Source: a virus. Taken from it: a stretch of 64,000 nucleotides of DNA. Numbering within the stretch: position 1 is the first letter of the stretch; each line of letters starts with the position of its first letter. The translations under genes were made by a program, and so were the position numbers. The notes beneath the pieces were generated by a model. The model ran no database searches. It saw only the letters and a program-made list of their open reading frames with translations, and had not been told where the DNA came from. This document shows, in pieces, positions 33,633-42,106 of this stretch. The stretch lies in the IMG/VR virus record IMGVR_UViG_3300031963_013791, positions 1 to 64,000 of that record; one strand, written 5' to 3'.

Positions 33633-34271
33633 TTAATTTTTAATAAATTCTCCTTTTAATTCAGTTAATTCTCTTTCTATGTCTGGAAAATAACTTACAT
33701 TTTCTAAATTAAATATTCTTTCGTTATAGAAAAATTTATCATGAATAATTTTAGTTTCAGGATCAGTCAAATAATTATAGTAAAGATCCCAAATTTCATT
33801 GTGTAATTGAGCTGATGTTTTTATTTTTAAATCATTTATCTCAATTAATAATTGATTTTTAGACATATACTCTTCAACTATTAAAATCCTTTTATCTTTC
33901 TTTACTTGAGTAACAAAGTCTAAAACATTTTTATCATATAGTTTACTGGGTGTTGAAAAACAATAAATTTTCTCCACATTAGCTGCATGTATATTAATAT
34001 CTATTTCACTTCTAAATTCAGTATTTGTTAGAAGATAATCATCGAAAATCACTATTTTGAAACTTCTACCCATTATTTTTGAGCTAAAATTTTCATAGTG
34101 AAAAATCCTATCCAAAAACTTATCAGGAATTACCTTTTTATCTAAAATATTTTTTATTTGTTTATTATCATAAACAATTAAGAGGCTATTATCTGGATCT
34201 TTCATAAACTCATAAATTGCCAAATGAGTTTTTCCAGATTGTCTATTGCTTATAAAAAAATATTTTTTCAT
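33633..34271 (-). CDS. P-loop ATPase-like protein
   Basis: 212 residues. Walker A-like NRQSGKTHLA near the N-terminus and Walker B-like KIVIFDDY near residue 74 indicate an ATPase domain. The layout (short ATPase with no helicase motifs seen) fits a phage terminase-like or helicase-like ATPase or a small NTP hydrolase. No finer call is possible. Confidence 0.65.
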   Translation of the reverse strand: MKKYFFISNRQSGKTHLAIYEFMKDPDNSLLIVYDNKQIKNILDKKVIPDKFLDRIFHYENFSSKIMGRSFKIVIFDDYLLTNTEFRSEIDINIHAANVEKIYCFSTPSKLYDKNVLDFVTQVKKDKRILIVEEYMSKNQLLIEINDLKIKTSAQLHNEIWDLYYNYLTDPETKIIHDKFFYNERIFNLENVSYFPDIERELTELKGEFIKN

Positions 34272-34275
34272 TTTT

Positions 34276-34836
34276 TTAATTACGTGTCAAAAAATCAATT
34301 ATTTTATTCTTGATACTGCATTGTTTTATGCCTTCATTGTATTTTGAAGTCCAAACAAAATTTTCTAAACCCCAATCTCTTACTTCGATTATTTCAGATT
34401 TTTTATTAGATAAGAACTTTCTTAAATCCATATCATCAACTGCAACCCAATTCTTAATTATTGGATTAGAATTTAAATATTGAATTATTTCAAGACTTCT
34501 TGTTTGTTCGGACTCAAATTTTGATTGCCAATTAAAATTATCTGGTATTTCTAATCCGTCGATGGTTGTGTAATCAAAAGGTAATTTTAAAATGCCTCTT
34601 TTTAAGTACAATTCTTGCATGAGATCTATTTTGCAATGAAATCTCCAGTCTGAACTAATTACAATCTCACAATTTGTTTTCTCTATTATTTCATTTAAAA
34701 TTTTAATTGATTTTTTATCGAATTTATCAAAATATTTATCAATTTCTAATGAACCTTCACTTCTTCTACCCCATTGATCGGGAAGACAAATTACTCCATC
34801 ATGATCTAAAAATAGTACATTTATCTTTTCACCCAT
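34276..34836 (-). CDS. HAD-family phosphatase, RNA-repair type
   Basis: 186 residues from the internal Met that gives MGEKINVLFLDHDGVI; the ATG at 34866 would overlap the upstream gene more deeply. HAD motif I is FLDHDGV, motif II IVISSDWR, motif IV VAVDDMDL. This set resembles the HAD domains of the Swiss-army-knife RNA-repair type, which remove phosphate from nucleic-acid ends. Overlaps the zincin gene by 16 bases. Confidence 0.75.
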   Translation of the reverse strand: MGEKINVLFLDHDGVICLPDQWGRRSEGSLEIDKYFDKFDKKSIKILNEIIEKTNCEIVISSDWRFHCKIDLMQELYLKRGILKLPFDYTTIDGLEIPDNFNWQSKFESEQTRSLEIIQYLNSNPIIKNWVAVDDMDLRKFLSNKKSEIIEVRDWGLENFVWTSKYNEGIKQCSIKNKIIDFLTRN

Positions 34837-35240
34837 TTTAATTCTTTTTTTAGATCGTTGTAACAATCTTTTTTTCTTTCCTGTGCTATTCTTTCAGCTT
34901 CAGCCTCATATGGGTGGTCATAATAATTTCTATGTCTAGGTAATTTTATTTCTATCTCTTCATATTTTGAAAAATCTTGTTGAAAATGTATATATTCATG
35001 AATTATAGTAACAACCAAATCAAGATGATTCTTGATCTTATTTGGATTTATAAAAATGCAATTTTTTTCTATATCAAAAACACCAACAAAATAATTTAAG
35101 TTGGATTGAAATCTTATTTGAAGACTCCTTATTGAAAAGTACTTTGACCTTCCTATGTTTTTTTTACACCAGCCAAGAATTGCGATTAAATCTTTTCTTG
35201 TTATTTGCTTTCCATTTTCCAGACTATATTTTTTTGACAT
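34821..35240 (-). CDS. zincin-type metalloprotease (HExxH)
   Basis: 139 residues. IIHEYIHFQQD has H-E-x-x-H at about 80-84, and DHPYEAEAERIA about 25 residues later supplies a Glu as possible third zinc ligand. Small phage zincins of this layout are common; substrate unknown. Confidence 0.7.
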   Translation of the reverse strand: MSKKYSLENGKQITRKDLIAILGWCKKNIGRSKYFSIRSLQIRFQSNLNYFVGVFDIEKNCIFINPNKIKNHLDLVVTIIHEYIHFQQDFSKYEEIEIKLPRHRNYYDHPYEAEAERIAQERKKDCYNDLKKELKWVKR

Positions 35241-35251
35241 TTTAATTAAAA

Positions 35252-35494
35252 TTATTTACTGTTGTTTTCGAGTATAATACTCTCGATTATTTTTTTAATA
35301 AATAATAATCCATTTTTTTCTTTCTCAACAATTTTACAAAATTCTAATAAATTAATCAAATTATTGTTATAATCTCTTTTTATTTCATTAATGATAGAAC
35401 TCCTTAATTGTTCTTTGAGTGGAGTTGAATTGAGGCCAAATGTTTTAAAATTATCATCTAATAATTTTTCAATTTTAAATTCTAAATTTTTCAT
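35252..35494 (-). CDS. hypothetical helical protein
   Basis: 80 residues, helical and charged. Overlaps the small lipoprotein gene by four bases. Not recognised. Confidence 0.55.
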   Translation of the reverse strand: MKNLEFKIEKLLDDNFKTFGLNSTPLKEQLRSSIINEIKRDYNNNLINLLEFCKIVEKEKNGLLFIKKIIESIILENNSK

Positions 35495-35709
35495 CTTAAT
35501 TTATTACAACGACAGTGTCCTGCGTGGGTTAAACTGATATTATTTTTACTTTTAAGTATTATATAAGTATGGTTTTTGTAAACCCATTCATAAGTAGATA
35601 TCTTTTCATAATAGCCATCAATGTTTATTTCCTGATTTATACTTTTAACATTGGGCTCTTTACACCCGAAACAACTAAGGATAAAAATAAAAGATAATAT
35701 TTTTTTCAT
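35491..35709 (-). CDS. small lipoprotein
   Basis: 72 residues. A lipoprotein signal ends CFGCKEPNV, and the C-terminus (ISLTHAGHCRCN) resembles THKGNCKNH in the lipoprotein at 57497. These appear to be paralogs of a small phage lipoprotein family with a conserved H-x-G-x-C. Role unknown. Confidence 0.65.
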   Translation of the reverse strand: MKKILSFIFILSCFGCKEPNVKSINQEINIDGYYEKISTYEWVYKNHTYIILKSKNNISLTHAGHCRCNKLR

Positions 35710-35737
35710 TTTTTAAAAGTGAATTGAAGAAATATAA

Positions 35738-35763
35738 AAACCGGTTTTATAAAAAACCGGTTT
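35738..35763 (-). terminator. intrinsic terminator
   Basis: AAACCGG and CCGGTTT pair around an A/T loop with A/T tails on both sides, following the Cys-rich gene at 35802. Confidence 0.75.
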
Positions 35764-35801
35764 GTGAATTTTGTTTTTTAAATTAATATTACAAAATAAC
35801 G

Positions 35802-36002
35802 TTAACAAGTTCCATCACACTTTCCAGATTCTCTACAGTATTCAGAACAATGACCTGTTATATCACCTCTAGTGTTTATGTATTCAGAACATTTACAACA
35901 AACATTATTGTAAATCCTGTTAAACTTTTTAGAAACTTTATCAGCAGGAAATTTTTGTTCGCAACACTCACATTTAACAGAGTTAATCTCTTTGTTTTCC
36001 AT
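35802..36002 (-). CDS. Cys-rich zinc-binding-like protein
   Basis: 66 residues with ten cysteines in pairs (CECC, CCKC, HCSEYCRESGKCDGTC). Probably binds two zinc ions. Ends just before a terminator. Function unknown. The 151 bases upstream hold no gene and are A/T-rich, probably its promoter. Confidence 0.65.
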   Translation of the reverse strand: MENKEINSVKCECCEQKFPADKVSKKFNRIYNNVCCKCSEYINTRGDITGHCSEYCRESGKCDGTC

Positions 36003-36153
36003 TTTTAGATTTAATTAATTTTATTAGTTCTGATTTTAGTTTTTTTTATAATGATAATATGTTTACAAAACGAAAATATTGAAAAAAAATAGTTATTGAT
36101 ATCAAACCAAGATCAAATTTATTAACAATCAAATGTTAATTAATTTAAGAAGA

Positions 36154-36396
36154 CTAAAGATTTTGTTTTGATCTTTGAGCATTCTCAATAATTTCTTGTT
36201 TTTTATCTTCCATCTCTTGTTTGATTTTATCAACTTCAGGAAATAAACTTTCTTCAATTTTGAAAGCTAAGTTAGCTAATTCGTCTAATTGCTCATCAGT
36301 TAAGTTATCAACATTATCCTCTAAAAATTTTATTCTATCATCTATCCTTTTTTGTAATTCGATAGCATTTTTTAATTTTTCTTCAAGATTATCCAT
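36154..36396 (-). CDS. coiled-coil protein
   Basis: 80 residues, almost all helix with regular charged heptads (ELQKRIDDRIKFLEDNVDNL). Not recognised. Confidence 0.55.
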   Translation of the reverse strand: MDNLEEKLKNAIELQKRIDDRIKFLEDNVDNLTDEQLDELANLAFKIEESLFPEVDKIKQEMEDKKQEIIENAQRSKQNL

Positions 36397-36400
36397 AATG

Positions 36401-36949
36401 TTATTTTTTTATATTAAAGTGAAATTTAAAATTATTTTTATTATTTAGAAATTTAAAGAGTTTTTCATAACCATAAAACAACATGTAAACTTTAAATTGA
36501 TTAATTAATTTGCTAGGCTTACTTTTTTTATTTCCACCTAATATATTAAACCAATAATTTAGAAACATTCTAAGATTTCTTTTTGAAATCATCCCGGATT
36601 CAGCCAAGATGATAAATTCAGTTAACTTATCAAAATATTCATCAAATGAATTTCTTAAGAAAATTTCAGTTTTATCAAATTTGTGCTTTATATCATGTGT
36701 TTGTAATGCTTCAAATAAAATATCATCATCTATTAAATAATTTTCTTGACCGTCATTTATTTTTATTTTATTCCAATCAAGAACTAATTGAATGTTCTTG
36801 GTATTTGTATCATTAAAAAAAACCTCAAGTCTGTCAATCAAAAATTTATTTTTTTCCCAATTTAATTTATTTGAGTATTCATAAACCCATTTAATGCTAG
36901 TGATGATAGCTGTTATGTATAAAAAATTATCTTTAATAAATTCTATCAT
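36401..36949 (-). CDS. membrane-anchored hypothetical protein
   Basis: 182 residues. N-terminal hydrophobic helix (NFLYITAIITSIKWVYEY), then a helical cytoplasmic part ending in a basic tail. Not recognised. Overlaps the next gene by four bases. Confidence 0.55.
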   Translation of the reverse strand: MIEFIKDNFLYITAIITSIKWVYEYSNKLNWEKNKFLIDRLEVFFNDTNTKNIQLVLDWNKIKINDGQENYLIDDDILFEALQTHDIKHKFDKTEIFLRNSFDEYFDKLTEFIILAESGMISKRNLRMFLNYWFNILGGNKKSKPSKLINQFKVYMLFYGYEKLFKFLNNKNNFKFHFNIKK

Positions 36950-37161
36950 TTAAATGGTGATTTGGATTTTGTTTCTTCACCTCTTTGTCTTTTTTTTCTT
37001 GCAGCACAATGTGCTTTCTGGGAAAAACCTTTTGGATTTGAACAATTTATTGTTTTCTTATAATTTTTAGACCATTTTTCATCTAAAATATCTTCTTCAT
37101 TTTTAAAAACAATAGATATTTGATCTCTCACTATTTGCAATAAATCTAAATTATTTTCCAT
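36946..37161 (-). CDS. conserved phage protein with NPKGFSQKAHC motif
   Basis: 71 residues. The motif INCSNPKGFSQKAHCAARKK is a conserved block I know from many marine and environmental phages, often at the end of structural genes, with no known function. The two cysteines suggest a metal site or disulfide. Confidence 0.65.
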   Translation of the reverse strand: MENNLDLLQIVRDQISIVFKNEEDILDEKWSKNYKKTINCSNPKGFSQKAHCAARKKRQRGEETKSKSPFK

Positions 37162-37186
37162 GATAATAAATATATCTATAAAAACA

Positions 37187-37894
37187 TTAATTTTCTAAAG
37201 CTTTTATCAAATTTTCAGTGTTGTCGACATTTATTATTTCATCAAAACCTTCATCAGATGTTACTTCACGATAAGAAGCAAACATTTTATCAAATACTTC
37301 TGGACCTATTGTTTTTGATTTTCCCTCTGATTTAGCAATTTCAGCTCTCTTAGCAGCAACTCTTTTAATTAATTCTTCTATACCTTCAAAATTAAAAACA
37401 ACTGCTATTTTTTTATATTCGCTCTCTCTTCCAGAAATTGCATCAAGAGCTCTCTTTCTAGAATTTGCATTCATGTTAGTCATGTCAACTACAATATTAT
37501 CTTGACCCTTTGCTTTTTGAACCCTACTACTAAATATATTTTGAACTTTATTATTAGCTTCTAGAACTTTTGAATATGAAAGTGGTTGCCACGTCATAAA
37601 TGACGGTGATTTTACTACTTCGCCATATTTTGAATTAAAATCACCTAGTGAAGAACCTACGGGCGGTGACATAAACATATCGTCATAAGTCCAACCATAT
37701 TGAGATGCAACACTTTCAGCGATGTCATCTCTATTTATGATAAAAGGACTAACATCACTAAAAAAATTATTAATCCAAGTGGATTTACCGACAGAAGGGG
37801 GACCTATAAGTACAAATATTTTTTTTGTTTTAATGGTTTCATCGTCGTTTGACAAACCAGCAAGTTCTTTCATTCTTTTTAATTCTTCTTTCAT
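37187..37894 (-). CDS. P-loop kinase, polynucleotide-kinase/zeta-toxin-like
   Basis: 235 residues. Walker A IGPPSVGKST (near 29-38), FIINRDDIAE with the lid/nucleotide Asp pair, and VVDMTNMNANSRK (near 134-146) in Walker B position fit the AAA-type P-loop kinases of the polynucleotide kinase and zeta-toxin group. The former phosphorylates RNA or DNA 5' ends. The N-terminus (KEELKRMKELAGL) resembles short leaders of phage virion proteins. Which substrate is used is unproven. Confidence 0.75.
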   Translation of the reverse strand: MKEELKRMKELAGLSNDDETIKTKKIFVLIGPPSVGKSTWINNFFSDVSPFIINRDDIAESVASQYGWTYDDMFMSPPVGSSLGDFNSKYGEVVKSPSFMTWQPLSYSKVLEANNKVQNIFSSRVQKAKGQDNIVVDMTNMNANSRKRALDAISGRESEYKKIAVVFNFEGIEELIKRVAAKRAEIAKSEGKSKTIGPEVFDKMFASYREVTSDEGFDEIINVDNTENLIKALEN

Positions 37895-37918
37895 AATTAT
37901 ATTTTATAATAAATAGTT

Positions 37919-38116
37919 TCATTTACTTTCAGGCTTCCAATTTAAAGACCATTTTGCTGAAGTGCTAAAAACATAATCATATTTTTCTTTTTCCAGATCT
38001 TTTATAATTGATTCTGCCCTTCCAAGAATCTGTTGAAGAGTGTCTATTACGACTAGCATTTCTGTTCTCTCTGTACTGAGATTTTTAATTTCTTTTCTTA
38101 ATTCTTTTTCTTCCAT
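37919..38116 (-). CDS. hypothetical coiled-coil protein
   Basis: 65 residues, helical N-terminal two thirds (ELRKEIKNLSTERTEMLVVI) then a tail ending WSLNWKPESK. Not recognised. Confidence 0.5.
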   Translation of the reverse strand: MEEKELRKEIKNLSTERTEMLVVIDTLQQILGRAESIIKDLEKEKYDYVFSTSAKWSLNWKPESK

Positions 38117-38213
38117 TTTATAATTTTTTATAAAATTAACTAAAATTAACTTAATTTATAGTTTTTTTAAAAAAGATTCATTAAATTTGGATTTAATATG
38201 AATAATTATATGT

Positions 38214-38609
38214 ATGGTCAACTATAACTCTATAGATTATTATGAAAATTTTGATAAAAATATCAGAGTTTCTGACTGTGAATCAATATTATTAAAAAGA
38301 TTACCTGACAACACGGTTATGATTTCCTATTTAGACGCACTTGTAGGATCAACCACCAAACTAGCATTCTACAATTCTGGAAGATGGTCTGGGTATAATT
38401 CTGTAAACTTCAATAAGTTATTTGTGCTATTCAGAAGACACAAAAACCTGAAACCTAATTTAATTAGATTTCTTACACCAAACGATCATTTGCCCGAAAT
38501 AAAAAGATTCGAGAGAGTGATAGTTTGTTTCAGAAAAAGATTCCATATTACAATTAGAAAAACAAAGAAAAATTTAGATAATCTAGATATCCTTAATAAG
38601 TTTACCTAG
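38214..38609 (+). CDS. hypothetical basic protein
   Basis: 131 residues, basic C-terminal half. Not recognised. It runs opposite to its neighbours and has its own A/T-rich upstream region. Confidence 0.55.
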   Translation: MVNYNSIDYYENFDKNIRVSDCESILLKRLPDNTVMISYLDALVGSTTKLAFYNSGRWSGYNSVNFNKLFVLFRRHKNLKPNLIRFLTPNDHLPEIKRFERVIVCFRKRFHITIRKTKKNLDNLDILNKFT

Positions 38610-38630
38610 CTGCTTTTTTATAGATGTGTA

Positions 38631-39197
38631 TTAAAAAGGATAAATCATTACTTTTCCACTCTTTAATATAACTTTTGTTTTTCCTTCACCCCATGCTACA
38701 TTTTGATATTCTTCAGGATTTGTGAACTCATCTTTACACAGAACATAACAGTCACCTTTACTAGATAATATTTTGTTTAAGAAAAAATGTCTATCATCAT
38801 CAAAAATATCAAAACACTTTTTTTGCTCAACTTTATAATTCAAATGAGAATCTTTTTCTGTTAGTGCTATTTGATCCGGTGTGGCTACTATCATTTTTAC
38901 ATTTTCAATTTCATGGCCAAGTAAATCATCAAAATTTGCAGCAACAGGCTCACTACCGTTGTTGAAATCGAACAGAAATAAACTGTCTACTTCAGATTCA
39001 AAATTATCATACTCATCAACTAGGTACGGTAAAACAGGTTGGTGTTGATTGGATTTATTTGAAAGGTCTAAAGCTTCTGTCAACCTATAATAGTCAGTTG
39101 GATTTTCCCCATCTCTATTAGGATAACAAATCATTCCCGGTAATAATTTCTCAGGATGGTCTTTTACAAAAACCAATTTAACTTTTTTTAAAATCAT
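38631..39197 (-). CDS. hypothetical protein
   Basis: 188 residues, mostly beta-predicted with scattered acidic residues. Not recognised. It ends 22 bases from the convergent plus-strand gene and sits two bases from the next gene upstream. Confidence 0.55.
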   Translation of the reverse strand: MILKKVKLVFVKDHPEKLLPGMICYPNRDGENPTDYYRLTEALDLSNKSNQHQPVLPYLVDEYDNFESEVDSLFLFDFNNGSEPVAANFDDLLGHEIENVKMIVATPDQIALTEKDSHLNYKVEQKKCFDIFDDDRHFFLNKILSSKGDCYVLCKDEFTNPEEYQNVAWGEGKTKVILKSGKVMIYPF

Positions 39198-39199
39198 AA

Positions 39200-39481
39200 T
39201 TACATTTCTTTCATAAATTCTTCGTTGAAATAATCATCAAAATTGTTATAAGTCAATGTTTCGTTATTGAAAATATCGTCCCATACTTTACTAGCTGTTA
39301 AGTATCTTTCCTGACCAATCAAAAAATCAAACATTAAATCAATTGTTCCAACTTCATTAAGCAATACTTCTGTAGTATCGCCATCTAAATTGAGATATTT
39401 TAATTTCTCAACTATCTCTTCAAATATTTTTGCTTTTTCTTCACAGTCTAATTGCGGTGATAAGTTAAGGTATTTGCTCAT
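39200..39481 (-). CDS. hypothetical protein
   Basis: 93 residues from the Met giving MSKYLNLSPQLDCEEK; a longer open frame from 39562 overlaps another gene heavily. Acidic, helical, ending DYFNEEFMKEM. Not recognised. Confidence 0.55.
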   Translation of the reverse strand: MSKYLNLSPQLDCEEKAKIFEEIVEKLKYLNLDGDTTEVLLNEVGTIDLMFDFLIGQERYLTASKVWDDIFNNETLTYNNFDDYFNEEFMKEM

Positions 39482-39488
39482 AATATAT

Positions 39489-39803
39489 TTATATTTTATA
39501 TTCTCTAATTTTTTTGCCACAATCATTGCATTTATCGCTGTAAAAATCATAATGAGAGTCATTTCCAGTTAAAATGTCTTCAGTTATTGATGTGTGTTCG
39601 CAATGAACGTATTTTTCTAATTCATAAATTTCTTGAACCAGAACATCTTTGATTAGTCTAGCTTTACTAGACAACTGATAGAGATCAAAATCATCAATGT
39701 GGAATTCCTGATCACATATATCCATTATTTGATCCAGTTTATTAATTTTGACCTTATACTGTAATTTTTTAATAGATAATAATTCTAAATCTTCCTTTGC
39801 CAT
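39489..39803 (-). CDS. hypothetical Cys-containing protein
   Basis: 104 residues. A long helical part precedes a C-terminal module with VHCEHT and KCNDCGKK, likely one zinc site. Not recognised. Confidence 0.55.
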   Translation of the reverse strand: MAKEDLELLSIKKLQYKVKINKLDQIMDICDQEFHIDDFDLYQLSSKARLIKDVLVQEIYELEKYVHCEHTSITEDILTGNDSHYDFYSDKCNDCGKKIREYKI

Positions 39804-39805
39804 AT

Positions 39806-40051
39806 TTATAAAGTATAATATTTAATTGAAGGATATTCCTTTATCATAACAGCATCTAAACTTAGTCCATAATGTTGTTTTACAACATCCTCCAATAATA
39901 TTTTTTTGTCCTTATTAAAATAATTGTTTTTTTGAATTTGACCTTGAATCTCAAATGTCATTTGAATGTATTCCCATCCAAACATGGTTTTTGTCTGAAT
40001 ATAGAAACCACCAGATCTTTCAATAAATCTAATTTTGATTAACTTACTCAT
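39806..40051 (-). CDS. hypothetical protein
   Basis: 81 residues, basic, beta-rich. Overlaps the next gene by eight bases. Not recognised. Confidence 0.5.
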   Translation of the reverse strand: MSKLIKIRFIERSGGFYIQTKTMFGWEYIQMTFEIQGQIQKNNYFNKDKKILLEDVVKQHYGLSLDAVMIKEYPSIKYYTL

Positions 40052-40235
40052 TTTTACTTATTGAAATTATTGAAGTCATGTTGGCAGGGAATCCACAAAT
40101 CAATTCACCTTCTGAGTCATAAAAGAATAGATAGTTGCTGGTTAAATTAAAACTAGCTGCAACTATTGATGTGTTTATATTCCCGTTCGATGAGAATATT
40201 GTGAGACTGTATTTTTTCATATTTTTTATATCCAA
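40044..40235 (-). CDS. hypothetical beta-rich protein
   Basis: 63 residues, predicted all-beta (YSLTIFSSNGNINTSIVAAS). Overlaps neighbours on both sides by about ten bases. Not recognised. Confidence 0.5.
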   Translation of the reverse strand: MDIKNMKKYSLTIFSSNGNINTSIVAASFNLTSNYLFFYDSEGELICGFPANMTSIISISKNE

Positions 40236-40444
40236 TCTGGAGGATCTGAGTCAAAGTATGCGTATAAGTATAAAATTATTATTAATAGAATAGTTATTCC
40301 CAATGTAATCCAAGAACCAAAAGATAATAACAAGCAGATTACTACCCAAAACCAAGAATTACTATATACTTTATTTCTTATATAGATCAATAGAATAGAA
40401 CTTAAAACAACACCAATAAAATAAATTATAATTTTAGAGATCAT
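40226..40444 (-). CDS. small membrane protein
   Basis: 72 residues with two or three hydrophobic helices (ISKIIIYFIGVVLSSILLIY; SWITLGITILLIIILYLYAY). Function unknown. Confidence 0.6.
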   Translation of the reverse strand: MISKIIIYFIGVVLSSILLIYIRNKVYSNSWFWVVICLLLSFGSWITLGITILLIIILYLYAYFDSDPPDWI

Positions 40445-40619
40445 AATTAATTAATAAACTATCTAAAGAATCATTTTCATGTTTTATTTCCTCCTCCAAT
40501 ATTTTAATTTTTTTATCTATTGAATCTAATATTTTTTTCTCATCTTCTAATTGCTTATACTCTTCATTTAGACAAGAACAAAATATCAATAAAAATAAAA
40601 AAAAATAATTCTTTTTCAC
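40434..40619 (-). CDS. small coiled-coil lipoprotein
   Basis: 61 residues. A lipoprotein signal ends IFCSC, then a coiled coil (ILDSIDKKIKILEEEIKHEN). The layout of a signal plus one long helix is like phage lysis spanin outer subunits, but no inner partner was identified. Confidence 0.6.
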   Translation of the reverse strand: MKKNYFFLFLLIFCSCLNEEYKQLEDEKKILDSIDKKIKILEEEIKHENDSLDSLLINYDL

Positions 40620-40645
40620 AAAAACAAATATAATAAAAATTTTAA

Positions 40646-41014
40646 TTATTGTGTAAAAGAAATAAAAATAATTGAAACTGATAGACTTATTGATAAAATG
40701 ACATTTTTTAACTTTAATTTTTTAGTTTCCTTTTTTCTTTTGTCCTCTATGTAATTAAATTTATCCAACATAGAATAAACTATACTATCTCGTAATATTT
40801 GACTGTTTTTTCTATACATTTTCAGCTCTACATTCTTGAGACTGTCAATCTTGAATTGACTAACTATAAACCTGTCTTTCATTTCATTAAGGGATTTATA
40901 GAAGTTCAAATCCCTTTCATAAGATTTATCTAAAGATATAGAATCATTATCCAGAGAATACACCATTAATGGCAATGTATTAATTACGATGAATAAAAAC
41001 ATAATTTTTCTCAT
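40646..41014 (-). CDS. hypothetical exported or membrane protein
   Basis: 122 residues with a signal-like N-terminus (MRKIMFLFIVINTLPLMVYS), a charged helix and a C-terminal hydrophobic helix. It may pair with the adjacent coiled-coil lipoprotein as an envelope-spanning pair; inference only. Confidence 0.55.
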   Translation of the reverse strand: MRKIMFLFIVINTLPLMVYSLDNDSISLDKSYERDLNFYKSLNEMKDRFIVSQFKIDSLKNVELKMYRKNSQILRDSIVYSMLDKFNYIEDKRKKETKKLKLKNVILSISLSVSIIFISFTQ

Positions 41015-41051
41015 GCTATAAATTTAAAATAAAAATCAATAAAAAACAAAA

Positions 41052-41077
41052 ACCACCCCCTGAATACAGAAGGTGGT
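41052..41077 (-). terminator. intrinsic terminator
   Basis: On the minus strand ACCACC and GGTGGT pair and are followed by TTTTTGTTTTTT. It ends the 41097 gene. Confidence 0.75.
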
Positions 41078-41096
41078 CTTTTACATGAGATATTAT

Positions 41097-41834
41097 TTAT
41101 AAGCTTAAATCTCTGTTATTTTTATAGATGAATTTGAATATCTTTTTCAGATCTCTGGAAAAGGTTGTTTTGTTCACTTTGGAATCATGGTCGATATCAC
41201 ACGAATCCATTATATGATAAATAAAATTTGATATGTGTTCATAAAAAATGTCAAAATCCATCTCTGAATCTGGATCAATTATTTCCTGAAGATACATAGA
41301 CCCTCCAATGAAACTCAATGCGTCTATGTTGGACATTATCCAGTCCTTGTAAACCGCTAATTTTTTTCCTTGGTGAATTGCAGGATTGTACTTGTAAAAA
41401 TTTGAGAACTCTTTACTGAACACATCAATGTCAAGGGAATGAAAATGCATCCCTGACAATCCGTCCAAACTACAAGCTAACTCATCCCTAAGTGATAGGA
41501 CGGCATCCATCTCGTTATATATGCCGTCACAAGCAATGAAGTTAAAAATGTCTTCTGGATCAGGTGAAAATTTTATACTATCTGAAGCACAATCCATAAA
41601 TTCATTGAATTCGCTCATAATAATTTCTGTAATTTCACCCATTGGTATTTTTTCGCTAATGGGCTTACCTTCGTATTTTACTCTCAAATAAAATGCATTT
41701 GCATAAATAAATCTTGTTACCTCATCATCCGTAGAGAAAGCCTCCACGAAATCTTTAATAAATTTTTTGTTTTTGTAGAATTTGTAAAGTCTTCTACTGC
41801 TCCAAGCCGTCGATGTTTCTACTATAATTTCCAT
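41097..41834 (-). CDS. hypothetical protein
   Basis: 245 residues from the Met giving MEIIVETSTAWSSRRLYKF. The longer open frame to 41915 would run through the terminator at 41872, so the downstream start is preferred. Acidic, helical, no recognised domain. It stands between two terminators as a single transcription unit. Confidence 0.6.
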   Translation of the reverse strand: MEIIVETSTAWSSRRLYKFYKNKKFIKDFVEAFSTDDEVTRFIYANAFYLRVKYEGKPISEKIPMGEITEIIMSEFNEFMDCASDSIKFSPDPEDIFNFIACDGIYNEMDAVLSLRDELACSLDGLSGMHFHSLDIDVFSKEFSNFYKYNPAIHQGKKLAVYKDWIMSNIDALSFIGGSMYLQEIIDPDSEMDFDIFYEHISNFIYHIMDSCDIDHDSKVNKTTFSRDLKKIFKFIYKNNRDLSL

Positions 41835-41871
41835 ATTTACAAATTTAAAGAATGAATCATATAAAACGTAA

Positions 41872-41899
41872 AAACCCGCGTTCAAGTTACACGGGCTTT
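41872..41899 (-). terminator. intrinsic terminator
   Basis: On the minus strand CCCGTGT pairs ACGCGGG (one U-G) with TTTTTACG following. It ends the operon whose last gene is at 41919 and helps fix the start of the next gene. Confidence 0.75.
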
Positions 41900-41918
41900 T
41901 CAACATACTGTTCAAATG

Positions 41919-42101
41919 TTAGTATCTTAATATATTATAATGAACGGTAAGTATCCATCCATTATTGTTAGCAACCATGTGTGAGTTAATAATGTCTATA
42001 CTATTGTTACCGAAACTTTTTTTCCAATCTTCGATCTGTTGATTTAATTCATTTGCAGCATTTTCAGCTACAACTGAAGAGGAGCCAAATATTTTAATCA
42101 T
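41919..42101 (-). CDS. hypothetical protein
   Basis: 60 residues with an alpha segment (ENAANELNQQIEDWKKSFG) and a C-terminal strand. Resembles small phage proteins; function unknown. Confidence 0.55.
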   Translation of the reverse strand: MIKIFGSSSVVAENAANELNQQIEDWKKSFGNNSIDIINSHMVANNNGWILTVHYNILRY

Positions 42102-42106
42102 ATTTT

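Noticed and set aside
41835-41915. Upstream extension of the 41097 gene
   Set aside because: It would read through a clear terminator hairpin; the Met at 41834 gives a normal start.
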